The notes beneath the pieces were generated by a model. It was not told where the DNA came from and searched no databases. It was given only the letters and a program-made list of their open reading frames with translations. A stretch of 64,000 nt of DNA from an uncultured Nitrospirales bacterium (GTDB lineage Bacteria; Nitrospirota; Nitrospiria; Nitrospirales; UBA8639): contig OY282373.1 of assembly GCA_958295805.1 (NCBI GenBank), forward strand, positions 839,001-903,000, given 5' to 3'. Numbering within the stretch: the stretch's first letter is position 1; each line of letters opens with the position of its first letter. The position numbers and the translations under genes were made by a program. Below are positions 8,907 through 17,973 of this stretch, piece after piece.

Positions 8907-9043
8907 ACCGCGTGCCCCGACGGTGTCGGCTTGCAGCGAAGCGGGCAATCGCCGTATACACGATTCACCGTATGGGAAAGGTGAGGAGAGAGAAGAAGAC
9001 GCCTCGCGTGGGACCGGCAACGGAGCCGGGTTCCTCCGCACGC
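8907..9043 (+). pseudogene. 5' leader fragment of a TMTC-like gene, copy 2
   Basis: Repeat of 3514-3650: a TPR-gene tail plus the MGKVRREKK leader (ATG at 8972), joined out of frame to GT22 sequence at about 9043. Confidence 0.75.
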
Positions 9044-10257
9044 ACGCGCGGGTGGCGCTGCTGGCCGGGGCCTTCTGGTACGAGCTGGCGGGCTTCGCCC
9101 ACAAGCCGCTGCCTGGCTTCATATCCACCGCCCTGTTAGTGGCCCTGCTCGCATGTGTACGGCCGTCCGCCGGCAAGCCGGGAACGGTCTGGTTGGCGGC
9201 GTTTCTCGCCGTGCTGGCAACGGCGATTCGGATACAGTACGCGCCCATCGCGCTCGGCCTGCTCGGCCTGTTCTTCCTGCGCCCGGGAACAGGCGCATCC
9301 CTGAGATGGGCGCATCTCCTACTCGCTGCGGCCGTGTTCTTCCTCGCGGTGGGCGTATTCGACGCGCTGACTTGGAACGCTGGATTGTTTCAGTCGTACG
9401 TCAATTACCTCAGTCTCAATTTCTCATTGCCGGAGTTCGGTGGAAGTCCCGCGTACCAATATCTATGGTGGCTGGCCCTCGCCAGCGGGGGGCTGACCGT
9501 CTTTTGCATGTTCGCGGCGTTGTCCGACCTGCGCCGTTATGGGTTCCTGGCGGCACTCGGCACCTTGATTCTGCTGACCCATACGTTCATGGCGCATCAC
9601 AAGGAGTACCGCTACATCTTCGTCGTCATTCCGCTTGTGTTGCTTATCGGCGCCGACGTCGTGGTGCGGCTCGCCGCCCGCATGCGCAAGCCTGCGCGAA
9701 TCTACGGCGCGGCCGGCGCCGTGTTCGCGGCGGTTTCCCTGACCGGGATACTGAACGCCCTGCCGTATTAGGACGAGGTGTATGAGTCCCCGAATACACC
9801 GAAGGAGATGCTCGTCAGGTTCGTCCGCGGCCAGGACCCTGCGTTTGCCGCGTACCGCTATCTTGCCGGCGCGCCCGACGTCTTCGGCGTCTGGGAGATC
9901 GGACGTCCCTACCACGCGCTCCCCGGCTATTACTACCTGCACCGCAAAGTGCCGTATTACGATTGGACGACCGGGCGCGACAACAACCTCTACGACCTGG
10001 AAACGCTTCTGACCTCGGTCAGTCATATCGTGACTAGGGACCGGAGCCTGGTCATTCCCGGCTACGTGGAGGAGAAAGATTACGGCGATTTTCGCATCCT
10101 GCGCCGCGAAGAGAACGAACCCCCCGTGCGCCAATGGAGTTATTTCACCCCGACGGTCGCCGACGATGGCTTCAGCAAAGCCTTCCGCTGGTTGTATCCC
10201 AACGCCCGGCCGTCACCGGCCAATGCCGGCATCCGCTTCGTAGATCCGGAGCAATGA
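9044..10257 (+). pseudogene. Broken GT22/ALG9-like mannosyltransferase, copy 2
   Basis: Repeat of 3651-4864: it lacks the N-terminal catalytic loop and carries the same in-frame TAG (9769-9771). The shared lesion shows that decay came before duplication. Confidence 0.85.
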
Positions 10258-10392
10258 GCCGGTTCGGAGGTTCACGTCGCCTTGCCGGGTTCTCTATCGG
10301 CTGACGGCAATGGAAACGGACCACCGCACACGTGAAAGGTGGCAGGGTGTGACGTTGAGGGTAAGAGCAAGCTGGGGCGAAACCCGGAGAGT

Positions 10393-10623
10393 TCAAGCGG
10401 CCCGGCGATTCGTGATAGCTTCGCGGAGGCCTTCAAGCAGACCTTCAAGATGGGCCATCCGTTCCCGGAGCATCACCACTTCGGCGCGTAACGCTTCAAA
10501 TTCGCGCTTGAACTCGCGCTGTCCGTTCAGGATGAGACCGGCCAAGCCGACGCCGACCAGTAGAATCGTGAAGATGATGCTGATGACGGCAAGTGTAATC
10601 GTCACGACGACGGAGTGTAGCAT
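10393..10623 (-). CDS. Small TM plus coiled-coil protein, copy 2
   Basis: The 76-aa product is identical to that of 5000-5230 from the ATG onward. The divergence between the repeat copies begins 10 bases upstream of this start, so the two copies have different upstream (promoter) sequences. Confidence 0.6.
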   Translation of the reverse strand: MLHSVVVTITLAVISIIFTILLVGVGLAGLILNGQREFKREFEALRAEVVMLRERMAHLEGLLEGLREAITNRRAA

Positions 10624-10798
10624 TGAAAGAGACTGAGAGCAACGCACAATGTCCGGGTCTTGTTATCACGTCGTCTATCCCTTAGATTGTCGTATACTTA
10701 TCTTTTCTCCGTGAGAGCCCGGGCAGGACGGCGCGTTCATCCTGCGCCGCTTGGATGAGCCGCCGCCGTGCCGCCATCGTTGAATCGAAGAGCACCCA

Positions 10799-12451
10799 AT
10801 GGATAAGAGGAGCGGAGAAGGGAAGAGGAAGGCAACCCCCATGAAGGATTTCAACCGGATGGCCGCCGCGCGGGTGAGCGCAGCATTGAACGGGAGTGGG
10901 TTCTGGGTGCTCGTCTTCGTCCTGCTCGTTGGCGTGACGCAGATTGGAAGTCTCGAGCGTGAAGTGATCGACTGGGACGAAAGCGTCTTCATTCTGATGG
11001 CCGCGAACGTGCTTGACGGCCACCTGCCCTACGTCGAGCTGTTCGACAACAAGCCGCCGCTGATCTTCTTCATGCTCGCCGGCGTGATGGCGGTCTTCGG
11101 TGAGTCTCTGCTCGTCGTGCGGCTGTTCGGCGACGTCTGCATCCTGGCGTCCTGCGCCGCGGTCTTCGCGATCGCGCGCCGCTGGACCGACCCGATCTCG
11201 GCGGGTCTCGGCACCCTGACGTTCGTCGCCATCTCGGCCGCATACTCTTTCGGCCAGCACACGAGCAGCGAACTCCCGGCTACGGCTCTGCTCATGGCGG
11301 CGCTGTGGCTGCTCCTGGCGCGGCGGGACCGGCTTTGGGCCGTCGCCTGTGCCGGCCTGTTGATATCGCTGGCGACACTGACGCGCAGCAATCTCGGCGT
11401 CGCGGCAGTGGCCTTCGCCGTCTGGCTCCTCGTCGCACATTTTCGGCCGTCGTTCGGTGCTCACCGCTGGGCGTTCGTGGCCTTTGTGGGTGCGGGGGTA
11501 ATTCCGCCCGGCCTTCTCGTTCTGCTCTACTGGGCGGCGGATGCGCTTTTCGAGTTACGGGTCTCGATCATTGATGTCCCGTTTGCTTACACGGGCAATC
11601 AGTTAAGCGTGCTCGAAGCCCTTGATAAACATATCGACGATTGGTGGTTCATAGTGACTCAGAGTGACCCGTATCTCGTCGGGACCTATATGTTGCTGAC
11701 GGCGGGTGTGATGACGTGGGTCTCCATTCGCGCTCTTCGGGAACGAACGTGCGGTGGTACCTCCCGGTCCGGCGCCTCGGATGGGTTGCTATGGGTCACG
11801 TTCGCCGTGGTTTTACTTTCCATTATGATTGGCGGCGCCGCTTATCCTCATTACTGGCTGCAACTCTTTCCGATCTACGGGGTTTTCTGTGGGCGCGCGA
11901 TCTACTGGGCGCATTCGAGGATCGCTCTTCGCCGACTCGGCTATGCGCTCGTTCTGGTTTGCGTTGCCAGTGCTCTGTGGAACACCGTGCCATCCGCTGC
12001 TCGACTGATCGTCGATCCGGATCACTTGTCCAAATCGCATTATATCCGGCACGCCGCTCGCCTGATAGCGGCGGATAGGCAACCGGACGATACAGTCTGG
12101 GCGTTCTATGACCTTCCTATCCTTTGGTATCTAAACGAGAAACCGATCTCGAAAATCGTCCAATCCTCGGCTCTGCGAAGAAAGTCCATAATGATGCCTC
12201 TCGTTCGCTCCGGCTATGTTGCGCCTGATGAGCTACAGAGAATCATGGATACTCGGCCTACCTATCTGGTGATGGAAACAAGAAACACTCTCTTCTATTA
12301 TAGTATGGCGGTCGCGAGCAGAGATGATCCAACCGTCCCCAAGGACATCAATGCCATCTTCAAGCTTATCAATGATCACTATTCCGTTTTTCATGAGAAT
12401 GGGCTCATTTGTGTCTACAAACTCCAGAGTAAAGGCGATACAACCCGCTGA
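10799..12451 (+). CDS. GT39/ArnT-like membrane glycosyltransferase, copy 3
   Basis: This 550-aa homologue of the first two GT39 proteins has the same W-D-E acidic loop and TM pattern. Long stretches are identical to copies 1 and 2. The differences cluster in the leader (MDKRSGEGKRK), the first outside loop (LFDNKPPLIF against MFELKPPMLF), a loop near residue 140, one near residue 265, and the C-terminal soluble part. That is the pattern of gene conversion or of selection on externally facing segments. The DNKPP loop is closer to ArnT-like family members. The next gene is the intact GT22; the intergenic gap is about 50 bp, so they are probably cotranscribed. Confidence 0.85.
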   Translation: MDKRSGEGKRKATPMKDFNRMAAARVSAALNGSGFWVLVFVLLVGVTQIGSLEREVIDWDESVFILMAANVLDGHLPYVELFDNKPPLIFFMLAGVMAVFGESLLVVRLFGDVCILASCAAVFAIARRWTDPISAGLGTLTFVAISAAYSFGQHTSSELPATALLMAALWLLLARRDRLWAVACAGLLISLATLTRSNLGVAAVAFAVWLLVAHFRPSFGAHRWAFVAFVGAGVIPPGLLVLLYWAADALFELRVSIIDVPFAYTGNQLSVLEALDKHIDDWWFIVTQSDPYLVGTYMLLTAGVMTWVSIRALRERTCGGTSRSGASDGLLWVTFAVVLLSIMIGGAAYPHYWLQLFPIYGVFCGRAIYWAHSRIALRRLGYALVLVCVASALWNTVPSAARLIVDPDHLSKSHYIRHAARLIAADRQPDDTVWAFYDLPILWYLNEKPISKIVQSSALRRKSIMMPLVRSGYVAPDELQRIMDTRPTYLVMETRNTLFYYSMAVASRDDPTVPKDINAIFKLINDHYSVFHENGLICVYKLQSKGDTTR

Positions 12452-12500
12452 TCCGGATAGCTGGGGAATGTACCGGCCGTCAATTTGAGTGCCGGAGCGT

Positions 12501-14189
12501 ATGGGACGGGCAATCGTTCAATCGAGAGTGCATCGAAACGTGGGCAGAGAAAGAAGGGCGAGAAAGAGAGGCCGCGGGGAGCAGTCCCGGTCGGCGTTGG
12601 CCGCGGTGCCGGACGTGCTGCTCCACCCGCAAACGCCCGCCGAGCCGGTGTGGGCGTACCTGTGGCCGGTGCTCGCGCTGGCGTTCGTGGTACGCGCGGC
12701 CGTCGCACTCTCCGGCGACTTCATGCTGCACCCCGACGAGATCATGCAGCACTTGGAGCCGGCGCATCGCTTGGCCTTTGGCAACGGGGTCGTCTTTTGG
12801 GAGTTCTACTACGGCGCGCGCTCGTGGTTGACGCCTGGGCTGGTCGCCGGAGTATTGACGCTGTTCGACGCCGTTGGACTCGGCGAACCGGTTTGGTACG
12901 TCGGTGGGGTCAAGTTGACGTTCTGCGGGATTTCTCTGTTGATCCCCGCCGGCATGTATTGTTTCGCGCGACGGCACTTCGGGGAGGCCGAGGCCCGGAT
13001 CGCTCTGCTGGCCGGCGCCTTCTGGTACGAACTGGTCGGTTTCGCCCACAAGCCGATGACCGAGTTCACGGGGACCGCCGTGTTGACGGTGCTCCTTGCG
13101 TTGTGCATGAGACCGTCACCGGACAGACCAGGAGTCGTCTGGCCGGTCGCCTTCCTGTCGGTGCTGGCGGCGGCGGTACGGATCCAGTACGCGCCGCTTG
13201 CGCTCGCGCTGCTTGGGCTGTTGTTTTTCCGCGTTGGGAAAGGCGCCAAGGCGCAACTCGTTCTCGCTGCGACCGTGTTTTTCCTTGCGGTCGGCGTCTT
13301 CGACGCGGTCTCGTGGAACGCCGGGTTGTTTCACTCGTTTCACACCTATCTCCGTTTCAATCTCCTGGTCGATCGCAGGGCCGAGGCGAGGCCGGTGTAC
13401 GAATACCTGTGGTGGCTGCTGTTGACCGGTGGGGGATTGAGCGCATTGTGTCTCGCAATGGCGTTGCGTGATCTCCGCCGCTATGGATTTTTGCTCTTGG
13501 CGATCGCCCTGATCCTGATCACCCATTCCGTGAGTGCACACAAGGACTATCGCTATCTCTTCGTCTTCACGCCGCTGTGGCTGATCATCGGCGCCGGCGT
13601 CGTCACCAGGCTCGCCGACGGCGTAAACGAGCCGATTCGAGTGTACGCATTGGCCGGCACCGTCTTTGTGGCGGTTTCTCTCGCGGGAATTCTGAATACG
13701 TTGCCGTACCAGGACGAGGTGTACGCTTCAACCGATGCACGGACCCTCCGGTTCATCAGGAAGCAGGATCCGGTCTTCGCTGCGTACCGCTACCTCGCCG
13801 AGGCACCAGGCGTCGCCGCAGTGTGGCACGTTGACCATGGGTATGAGTTTGCCCCCGGCTATTATTACCTTCACCGCAAGATACCGCTCTACGACTCGCG
13901 CACCGGACCCGCCAATAACCTGCACAAGGACCTGGGAACACTCCGGGCCTCGGTCAGCCACATTGTGACCGGATCCACGCAACTCGCCGTTCCCGGCTAC
14001 GTGGTGGAGAAGGCATTCGGTGATATCCGAATCCTGCGCCGCGAAGAAAACGAATCTCCGGTCCGCGGATGGCAGAATTTTACTCCGACCATCACTGATA
14101 ATCTCTATCCGCAATTTCTGCGCCGCATCTACGCCGATACTCCACTCCCCCCGGCCAATTTCGGGATTCGCTTTGTTGCACAGGAGTAA
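12501..14189 (+). CDS. GT22/ALG9-like mannosyltransferase (intact)
   Basis: This 562-aa polytopic GT-C protein resembles the ALG9/PIG-B family (Glyco_transf_22). The first outside loop contains HPDE (residues 77-80), followed by a WEF...ARSWLTP segment, the conserved acidic-loop layout of GT22. Multiple TM helices follow, then a C-terminal globular part (from about residue 400). I chose the ATG at 12501; an in-frame GTG lies 12 bp upstream. The N-terminal 40 residues are Arg-rich (VGRERRARKRGRG), echoing the leader of the other array genes. Known GT22 enzymes transfer mannose from polyprenyl-phosphate-mannose to lipid-linked glycans; the bacterial acceptor is unknown. It is the intact counterpart of the pseudogenes at 3651 and 9044. 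Confidence 0.8.
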   Translation: MGRAIVQSRVHRNVGRERRARKRGRGEQSRSALAAVPDVLLHPQTPAEPVWAYLWPVLALAFVVRAAVALSGDFMLHPDEIMQHLEPAHRLAFGNGVVFWEFYYGARSWLTPGLVAGVLTLFDAVGLGEPVWYVGGVKLTFCGISLLIPAGMYCFARRHFGEAEARIALLAGAFWYELVGFAHKPMTEFTGTAVLTVLLALCMRPSPDRPGVVWPVAFLSVLAAAVRIQYAPLALALLGLLFFRVGKGAKAQLVLAATVFFLAVGVFDAVSWNAGLFHSFHTYLRFNLLVDRRAEARPVYEYLWWLLLTGGGLSALCLAMALRDLRRYGFLLLAIALILITHSVSAHKDYRYLFVFTPLWLIIGAGVVTRLADGVNEPIRVYALAGTVFVAVSLAGILNTLPYQDEVYASTDARTLRFIRKQDPVFAAYRYLAEAPGVAAVWHVDHGYEFAPGYYYLHRKIPLYDSRTGPANNLHKDLGTLRASVSHIVTGSTQLAVPGYVVEKAFGDIRILRREENESPVRGWQNFTPTITDNLYPQFLRRIYADTPLPPANFGIRFVAQE

Positions 14190-14305
14190 GGGGGCAGCGT
14201 ATGTGCCACCGCAATCTAAACCGGTCCAATCTCTGCTCCAACGGACACCCGAGTGCCAAAAGTGGTGGCTCCCTACAATCGTTTGATACTGACCTGCTTC
14301 GTGCT

Positions 14306-14410
14306 ATGCTGGCCCAAGTGTGGCGGGTAGAGGTGCTCAACCAAGTTGTTGTGGGAGAGATTGACTCCCTGCCGCCGGACATGCGAGCCAAACCGTTTTG
14401 GACAGAATGA
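14306..14410 (+). pseudogene. N-terminal remnant of higB-like toxin
   Basis: This short frame encodes VWRVEVLNQVVVGEIDSLPP, which resembles the N-terminus of RelE/Gp49 HigB toxins (a 'WRVE.L' strand followed by a 'LP.D.RAK' helix). After DMRAK it is joined out of frame to a sequence homologous to the toxin 3' end kept in copies 1 and 2 (ccaaaccg.tttgg.agaatgaaggag). The core of the toxin is therefore deleted. Together the three modules preserve both ends of the ancestral toxin, but none keeps a whole gene. Confidence 0.6.
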
Positions 14411-14420
14411 AGGAGTTGAG

Positions 14421-14636
14421 ATGATGACCATACCATATGCCACGATCCGAGAGCGCTGGAAGGAAGATGACGATTTCCGCAGGGAACACGCGGCGCTCGA
14501 ACCCGAATTCAAACTCGTTCGGAAGTTTATTGAGACCCGTGCGAAGGCGGGCATGAGTCAGAGCGAAGTGGCCGCCCGGATGGGAATGCGCCAACCGGCC
14601 GTGGCCCGTCCGGAGAGCGGACGTCATCCGCAATAA
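14421..14636 (+). CDS. Truncated XRE/HigA-type antitoxin, copy 3
   Basis: The 71-aa HTH protein is identical to copies 1 and 2, including the premature end. Since this module otherwise differs from copies 1 and 2, the truncation is ancestral to all three. Confidence 0.6.
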   Translation: MMTIPYATIRERWKEDDDFRREHAALEPEFKLVRKFIETRAKAGMSQSEVAARMGMRQPAVARPESGRHPQ

Positions 14637-14815
14637 CCTTCCGTGTCATCGCCTCGCTGCTGCTTGAGATGTTGACGCCCTTCCGCGTGGGCCGTGTTGC
14701 CGTTTCCCCCCGCATCAGGACGGCCGTAATTCTCTAACCCGTATCAACCTTGCCGGCATACACTCTCCGTGTCAATATCTGCTCCAACGACACCCCGAGT
14801 GCTCCATCAATCAGC

Positions 14816-14846
14816 TTGATATTTTGCATTCAAACTGCATAATATC
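14816..14846 (+). promoter_or_regulatory. Promoter/operator dyad before DUF4143, copy 3
   Basis: The TTGATA-N16-CATAAT promoter with overlapping arms GATATTTTGCA (14818-14828) and TGCATAATATC (14836-14846) is fully conserved with copies 1 and 2. Confidence 0.55.
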
Positions 14847-14861
14847 GATGATCGTGCAATC

Positions 14862-16085
14862 ATGAACGTGCCGTACATCAGACGGTCGTTGGAACCGGTG
14901 CTGAAGAAGGCCGTGGCGGAGTTTCCCGCGGTCGTCCTGACCGGGCCGCGCCAATCCGGAAAAACGACGCTGTTGAAACGTCTCTTCGGCAGGCGTTATC
15001 GGTACGTTTCCTTGGAAGCCCCGGACGTTCGCGCCTCCGCCGTGGAAGACCCGCGAACTTTCCTGGACGTCCACTCGCCTCCCGTGATCGTTGATGAGGT
15101 GCAACATGTCCCGACGCTGCTTTCCTACGTCAAAGAGAAGATCGACGCGGACCGGGGCAAGCACGGTCAATTTCTGTTGACTGGCTCACAGAACCTGCTG
15201 CTCGCGGAGCAGGTGACCGAGTCATTGGCCGGTCGCGGGGCCATGTTTCGCCTGTTGCCGCTTTCCAGGAGGGAGGCAGAGGAACGGCCGCAGCTTTCTT
15301 TGCCCTGGGAGGCCAAGCGTCGTTCATCCCGGAAAACAGCGTGTGGTTTTGTCGAAGGGTGGCAAGGATTCCTGAGGGGTGGATACCCGGAACTTGTCGC
15401 ACGCCCAGACCGGGATGCACACCGGTGGCACGCCAGCTATATTCAGACGTATCTCGAACGGGACGTGCGCACGCTCAGACAGGTCGGGGACCTGACGCAA
15501 TATCAGAATTTTCTTCGGGTCCTGGCCGCCCGGAGTACGCAACTCCTGAATCTGACCGACGTTGCCCGAGACCTCGGCGTCGCGGTGAACACGATCAAGG
15601 CTTGGCTTTCCGTACTCGAAGCAACGTACCAGGTGATCGTCCTTCGGCCGTACTTTGCCAACGTCGGGAAACGACTCGTGAAAACGGCAAAAGTGTATTT
15701 CACGGACGTGGGCACGCTCTGCTACCTCGCCGGACTCAGGGACCCCGAACACGCGGCTGCAGGCCCCATGGGAGTCGCCATCATGGAAACGGCGGTTCTC
15801 TCGGAAATCGTGAAGACGCTGACGCATCGCGGTGTTGACCCGCGCGTCTACTTCTGGAGAACCAGTGCAGGAACGGAAGTGGATTTCGTGATCGAAGCAG
15901 GCGGGAAACTGGTGCCCATTGAGGTCAAGTTGTCCGCGACGCCGCGCCCGGTCATGGCGTCCTCAATCAGGAGAGTGCAGGAAGACTTCAGAGAGACGGC
16001 GTTGCCCGGGTACGTGGTGCATCCGGGTGACGTCTGCCTTCCGCTCTCCCCGGGCGTGACGGCGTTGCCGTTCGCCGATCTGTAA
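14862..16085 (+). CDS. AAA ATPase with C-terminal DUF4143, copy 3
   Basis: This 407-aa protein differs from copies 1 and 2 by only a few residues (for example MFRLL for MLRLL, RSTQ for RSAQ). Walker A, Walker B and the EVDFVI/PIEVK motifs are intact. Downstream, at 16151, the TMTC-like gene begins and is full length here; in copies 1 and 2 it is cut after its leader. Confidence 0.88.
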   Translation: MNVPYIRRSLEPVLKKAVAEFPAVVLTGPRQSGKTTLLKRLFGRRYRYVSLEAPDVRASAVEDPRTFLDVHSPPVIVDEVQHVPTLLSYVKEKIDADRGKHGQFLLTGSQNLLLAEQVTESLAGRGAMFRLLPLSRREAEERPQLSLPWEAKRRSSRKTACGFVEGWQGFLRGGYPELVARPDRDAHRWHASYIQTYLERDVRTLRQVGDLTQYQNFLRVLAARSTQLLNLTDVARDLGVAVNTIKAWLSVLEATYQVIVLRPYFANVGKRLVKTAKVYFTDVGTLCYLAGLRDPEHAAAGPMGVAIMETAVLSEIVKTLTHRGVDPRVYFWRTSAGTEVDFVIEAGGKLVPIEVKLSATPRPVMASSIRRVQEDFRETALPGYVVHPGDVCLPLSPGVTALPFADL

Positions 16086-16150
16086 ACCGCGTGCCCCGAC
16101 GGTGTCGGCTTGCAGCGAAGCGGGCAATCGCCGTATACACGATTCACCGT

Positions 16151-17959
16151 ATGGGAAAGGTGAGGAGAGAGAAGAAGACGCCTCGCGTGGGACCGGCAAC
16201 GGAGCCGGGTTCCTCCGCACGCGAGCGAGCGTCCGCTGTTGCAAATCCCGCCGCCGGAGAGGCGTTCACGGGAGGGCAAGCCTTCGGCGTCCTGGCGCTC
16301 GTCCTGCTGGTCGGGGTCAGTTACATCCCGGCCGTGTTGTGGGGTGGCTTTGTCTGGGACGACCGGGGTATCATCGAGTCCAAGGCGATTCACGAACTGT
16401 CCGGTCTGTGGCGAATCTGGTTCTCTCCGAGGGACGTCCTGAGATGGGAGGCGCATTACTGGCCGCTGGTCTATACGTCCTTCTGGCTGGAGCACAAGCT
16501 GTGGGGGTTGAACCCCCTTGGCTATCACGTCGTCAACGTGGTGCTGCACTTCGTGAATACGGTGCTGCTCTGGCGGCTGCTGGCGCGCTTGGCCGTGCCC
16601 GGTTCCTGGGTGGTTGCTGCCGTGTTCGCCGTCCATCCCGTACACGTGGAATCCGTCGCCTGGGTGATTGAGCGCAAGGACCTGCTGTCGACCTTGTTCT
16701 ATCTTGCCGCGTGCTTGACCTGGGTGCGATTCGGGGCGGCGCCGCGGTTGGGCTCCGGCCGCTATCTTCTGACCCTGGCGCTGTTTGTCTGGGGGCTGCT
16801 CTGCAAGTCCATCGTGGTCACCTTGCCGGCGGCCCTGGTGCTCTGGTCCTGGTGGAAGCAGGGGCGCGTATCGGGCGCCGATTGGCTGCGGGTGGTGCCG
16901 TTTTTCGCCGTCGGCCTGGGCATCGTGGTGGCAGACGTGTCCTTCTCCCGATTGAAGGAGAATGTCGCTCTCGACTACTCGATGGTTGAGCGGGTGCTCA
17001 TTGCGGCGCATGCCCTGTGGTTCTACGCCGGTAAGTTGCTGTGGCCGGAGGGGCTGGCGATCATTTATCCGCATTGGGCCGTGGGCGTGGCCAATCCGGT
17101 TGCTTGGGGGTACGTGTTTGCCGCAGGTGCGTTGCCGGCGGCACTCTGGTTGTTGCGGCATCGGATGGGCCGGGGGCCGCTGGCGGGAGTTGTGTTTTTC
17201 GCGGTGACGCTGGTGCCGGTGCTGGGTTTTGTGGATTACGGCTACATGCAGTTTTCGTTTGTGGCGGATCGCTATCAATACCTGGCCGGCATCGGGGTGC
17301 TGGCGGCGGGTATCGGCGCGGCGGCTTACGGTTTGGGTCATATTCGATATGGGGGCATGGGGCGGTGGGGGGTCGGGGGCGTCGTGCTCATCGCGTTAGT
17401 CGTTCTGGGGACGCTGACTTGGCGGCAGGCGGGCCTCTACCGGGACAGGCTGACCTTCTACAGTCATATTGTTTCGCACAATCCGACGGCGCGGAGTGCT
17501 CAATACAATCTCGGCACCGCGCTGCTTGACGCGCAACGCACGGAGGAAGCGCTCGCGGCCTTTCGCATTGCCACGGAACAACGCCCGGACCACGTCAAGG
17601 CGTATACCAACACGGGCACGGCGCTCATGCGTCTGGGTCGGACCGACGAAGCGGAGAAGTCCTTGCGACGTGCCCTGGACATTAACCCCCGCCACGGGAT
17701 CTCGCTCCTGAATCTGGCTGCGGTGAAGATCCGTCAGGGGCGCGATGCAGAGGCGCTGAACCTCTATCGACGTCTCATTGAGGTTGCTCCCCGCAACGCC
17801 GCGGCCCACGCCGGCATGAGCATCGCGTTACGCAACCTGGGCAGGACGGACGAAGCGTTGAGGAGCATTGATCGGGCGCTTTCCCTGGACCCGACGCAGA
17901 AACACGCGCTGCGCAACCGCGAATTGATACAAAAGAGTCTGCAACAAAGCGGGCAATAG
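16151..17959 (+). CDS. TMTC-like GT-C protein with C-terminal TPRs (TMTC-A)
   Basis: This 602-aa membrane protein resembles the TMTC (GT105) family of protein O-mannosyltransferases and their bacterial TPR homologues. It has the basic leader MGKVRREKKTPRVG, an acidic FVWDD loop (69-71), a HYWPLVYTSFW segment, the signature HPVHVESVAWVIERKD (about 161-176), then about ten TM segments. From about residue 440 there are four TPR-like units (xNxGxAL..LGR.DEA pattern). I chose the ATG at 16151 because the MGK leader is shared with the other array genes; in-frame codons upstream belong to a TPR-gene remnant. The catalytic part faces the periplasm, where the TPRs may bind acceptor proteins (inferred from the eukaryotic family). 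Confidence 0.8.
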   Translation: MGKVRREKKTPRVGPATEPGSSARERASAVANPAAGEAFTGGQAFGVLALVLLVGVSYIPAVLWGGFVWDDRGIIESKAIHELSGLWRIWFSPRDVLRWEAHYWPLVYTSFWLEHKLWGLNPLGYHVVNVVLHFVNTVLLWRLLARLAVPGSWVVAAVFAVHPVHVESVAWVIERKDLLSTLFYLAACLTWVRFGAAPRLGSGRYLLTLALFVWGLLCKSIVVTLPAALVLWSWWKQGRVSGADWLRVVPFFAVGLGIVVADVSFSRLKENVALDYSMVERVLIAAHALWFYAGKLLWPEGLAIIYPHWAVGVANPVAWGYVFAAGALPAALWLLRHRMGRGPLAGVVFFAVTLVPVLGFVDYGYMQFSFVADRYQYLAGIGVLAAGIGAAAYGLGHIRYGGMGRWGVGGVVLIALVVLGTLTWRQAGLYRDRLTFYSHIVSHNPTARSAQYNLGTALLDAQRTEEALAAFRIATEQRPDHVKAYTNTGTALMRLGRTDEAEKSLRRALDINPRHGISLLNLAAVKIRQGRDAEALNLYRRLIEVAPRNAAAHAGMSIALRNLGRTDEALRSIDRALSLDPTQKHALRNRELIQKSLQQSGQ

Positions 17960-17973
17960 CCGGAACACCACCT

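Larger units (their letters stand above)
5394..10633. repeat. Tandem module copy 2 (5393-bp period)
   Basis: This is an exact-looking repeat of 1-5240. All genes, the truncated antitoxin, the TAG nonsense codon and the recombination junctions are repeated at +5393. After 10633 the sequence diverges from the copy 1/copy 2 junction but stays homologous to it up to GT39 copy 3. Confidence 0.95.

Noticed and set aside
1-10633. Composite transposon or IS-mediated duplication
   Set aside because: No transposase, terminal inverted repeats or target-site duplication was seen at the module ends.
15848-17341. 497-aa minus-strand open frame opposite the TMTC-like gene
   Set aside because: It is a His/Gln/Arg-rich shadow frame of a GC-rich membrane-protein gene; similar shadows occur opposite the paralogues.
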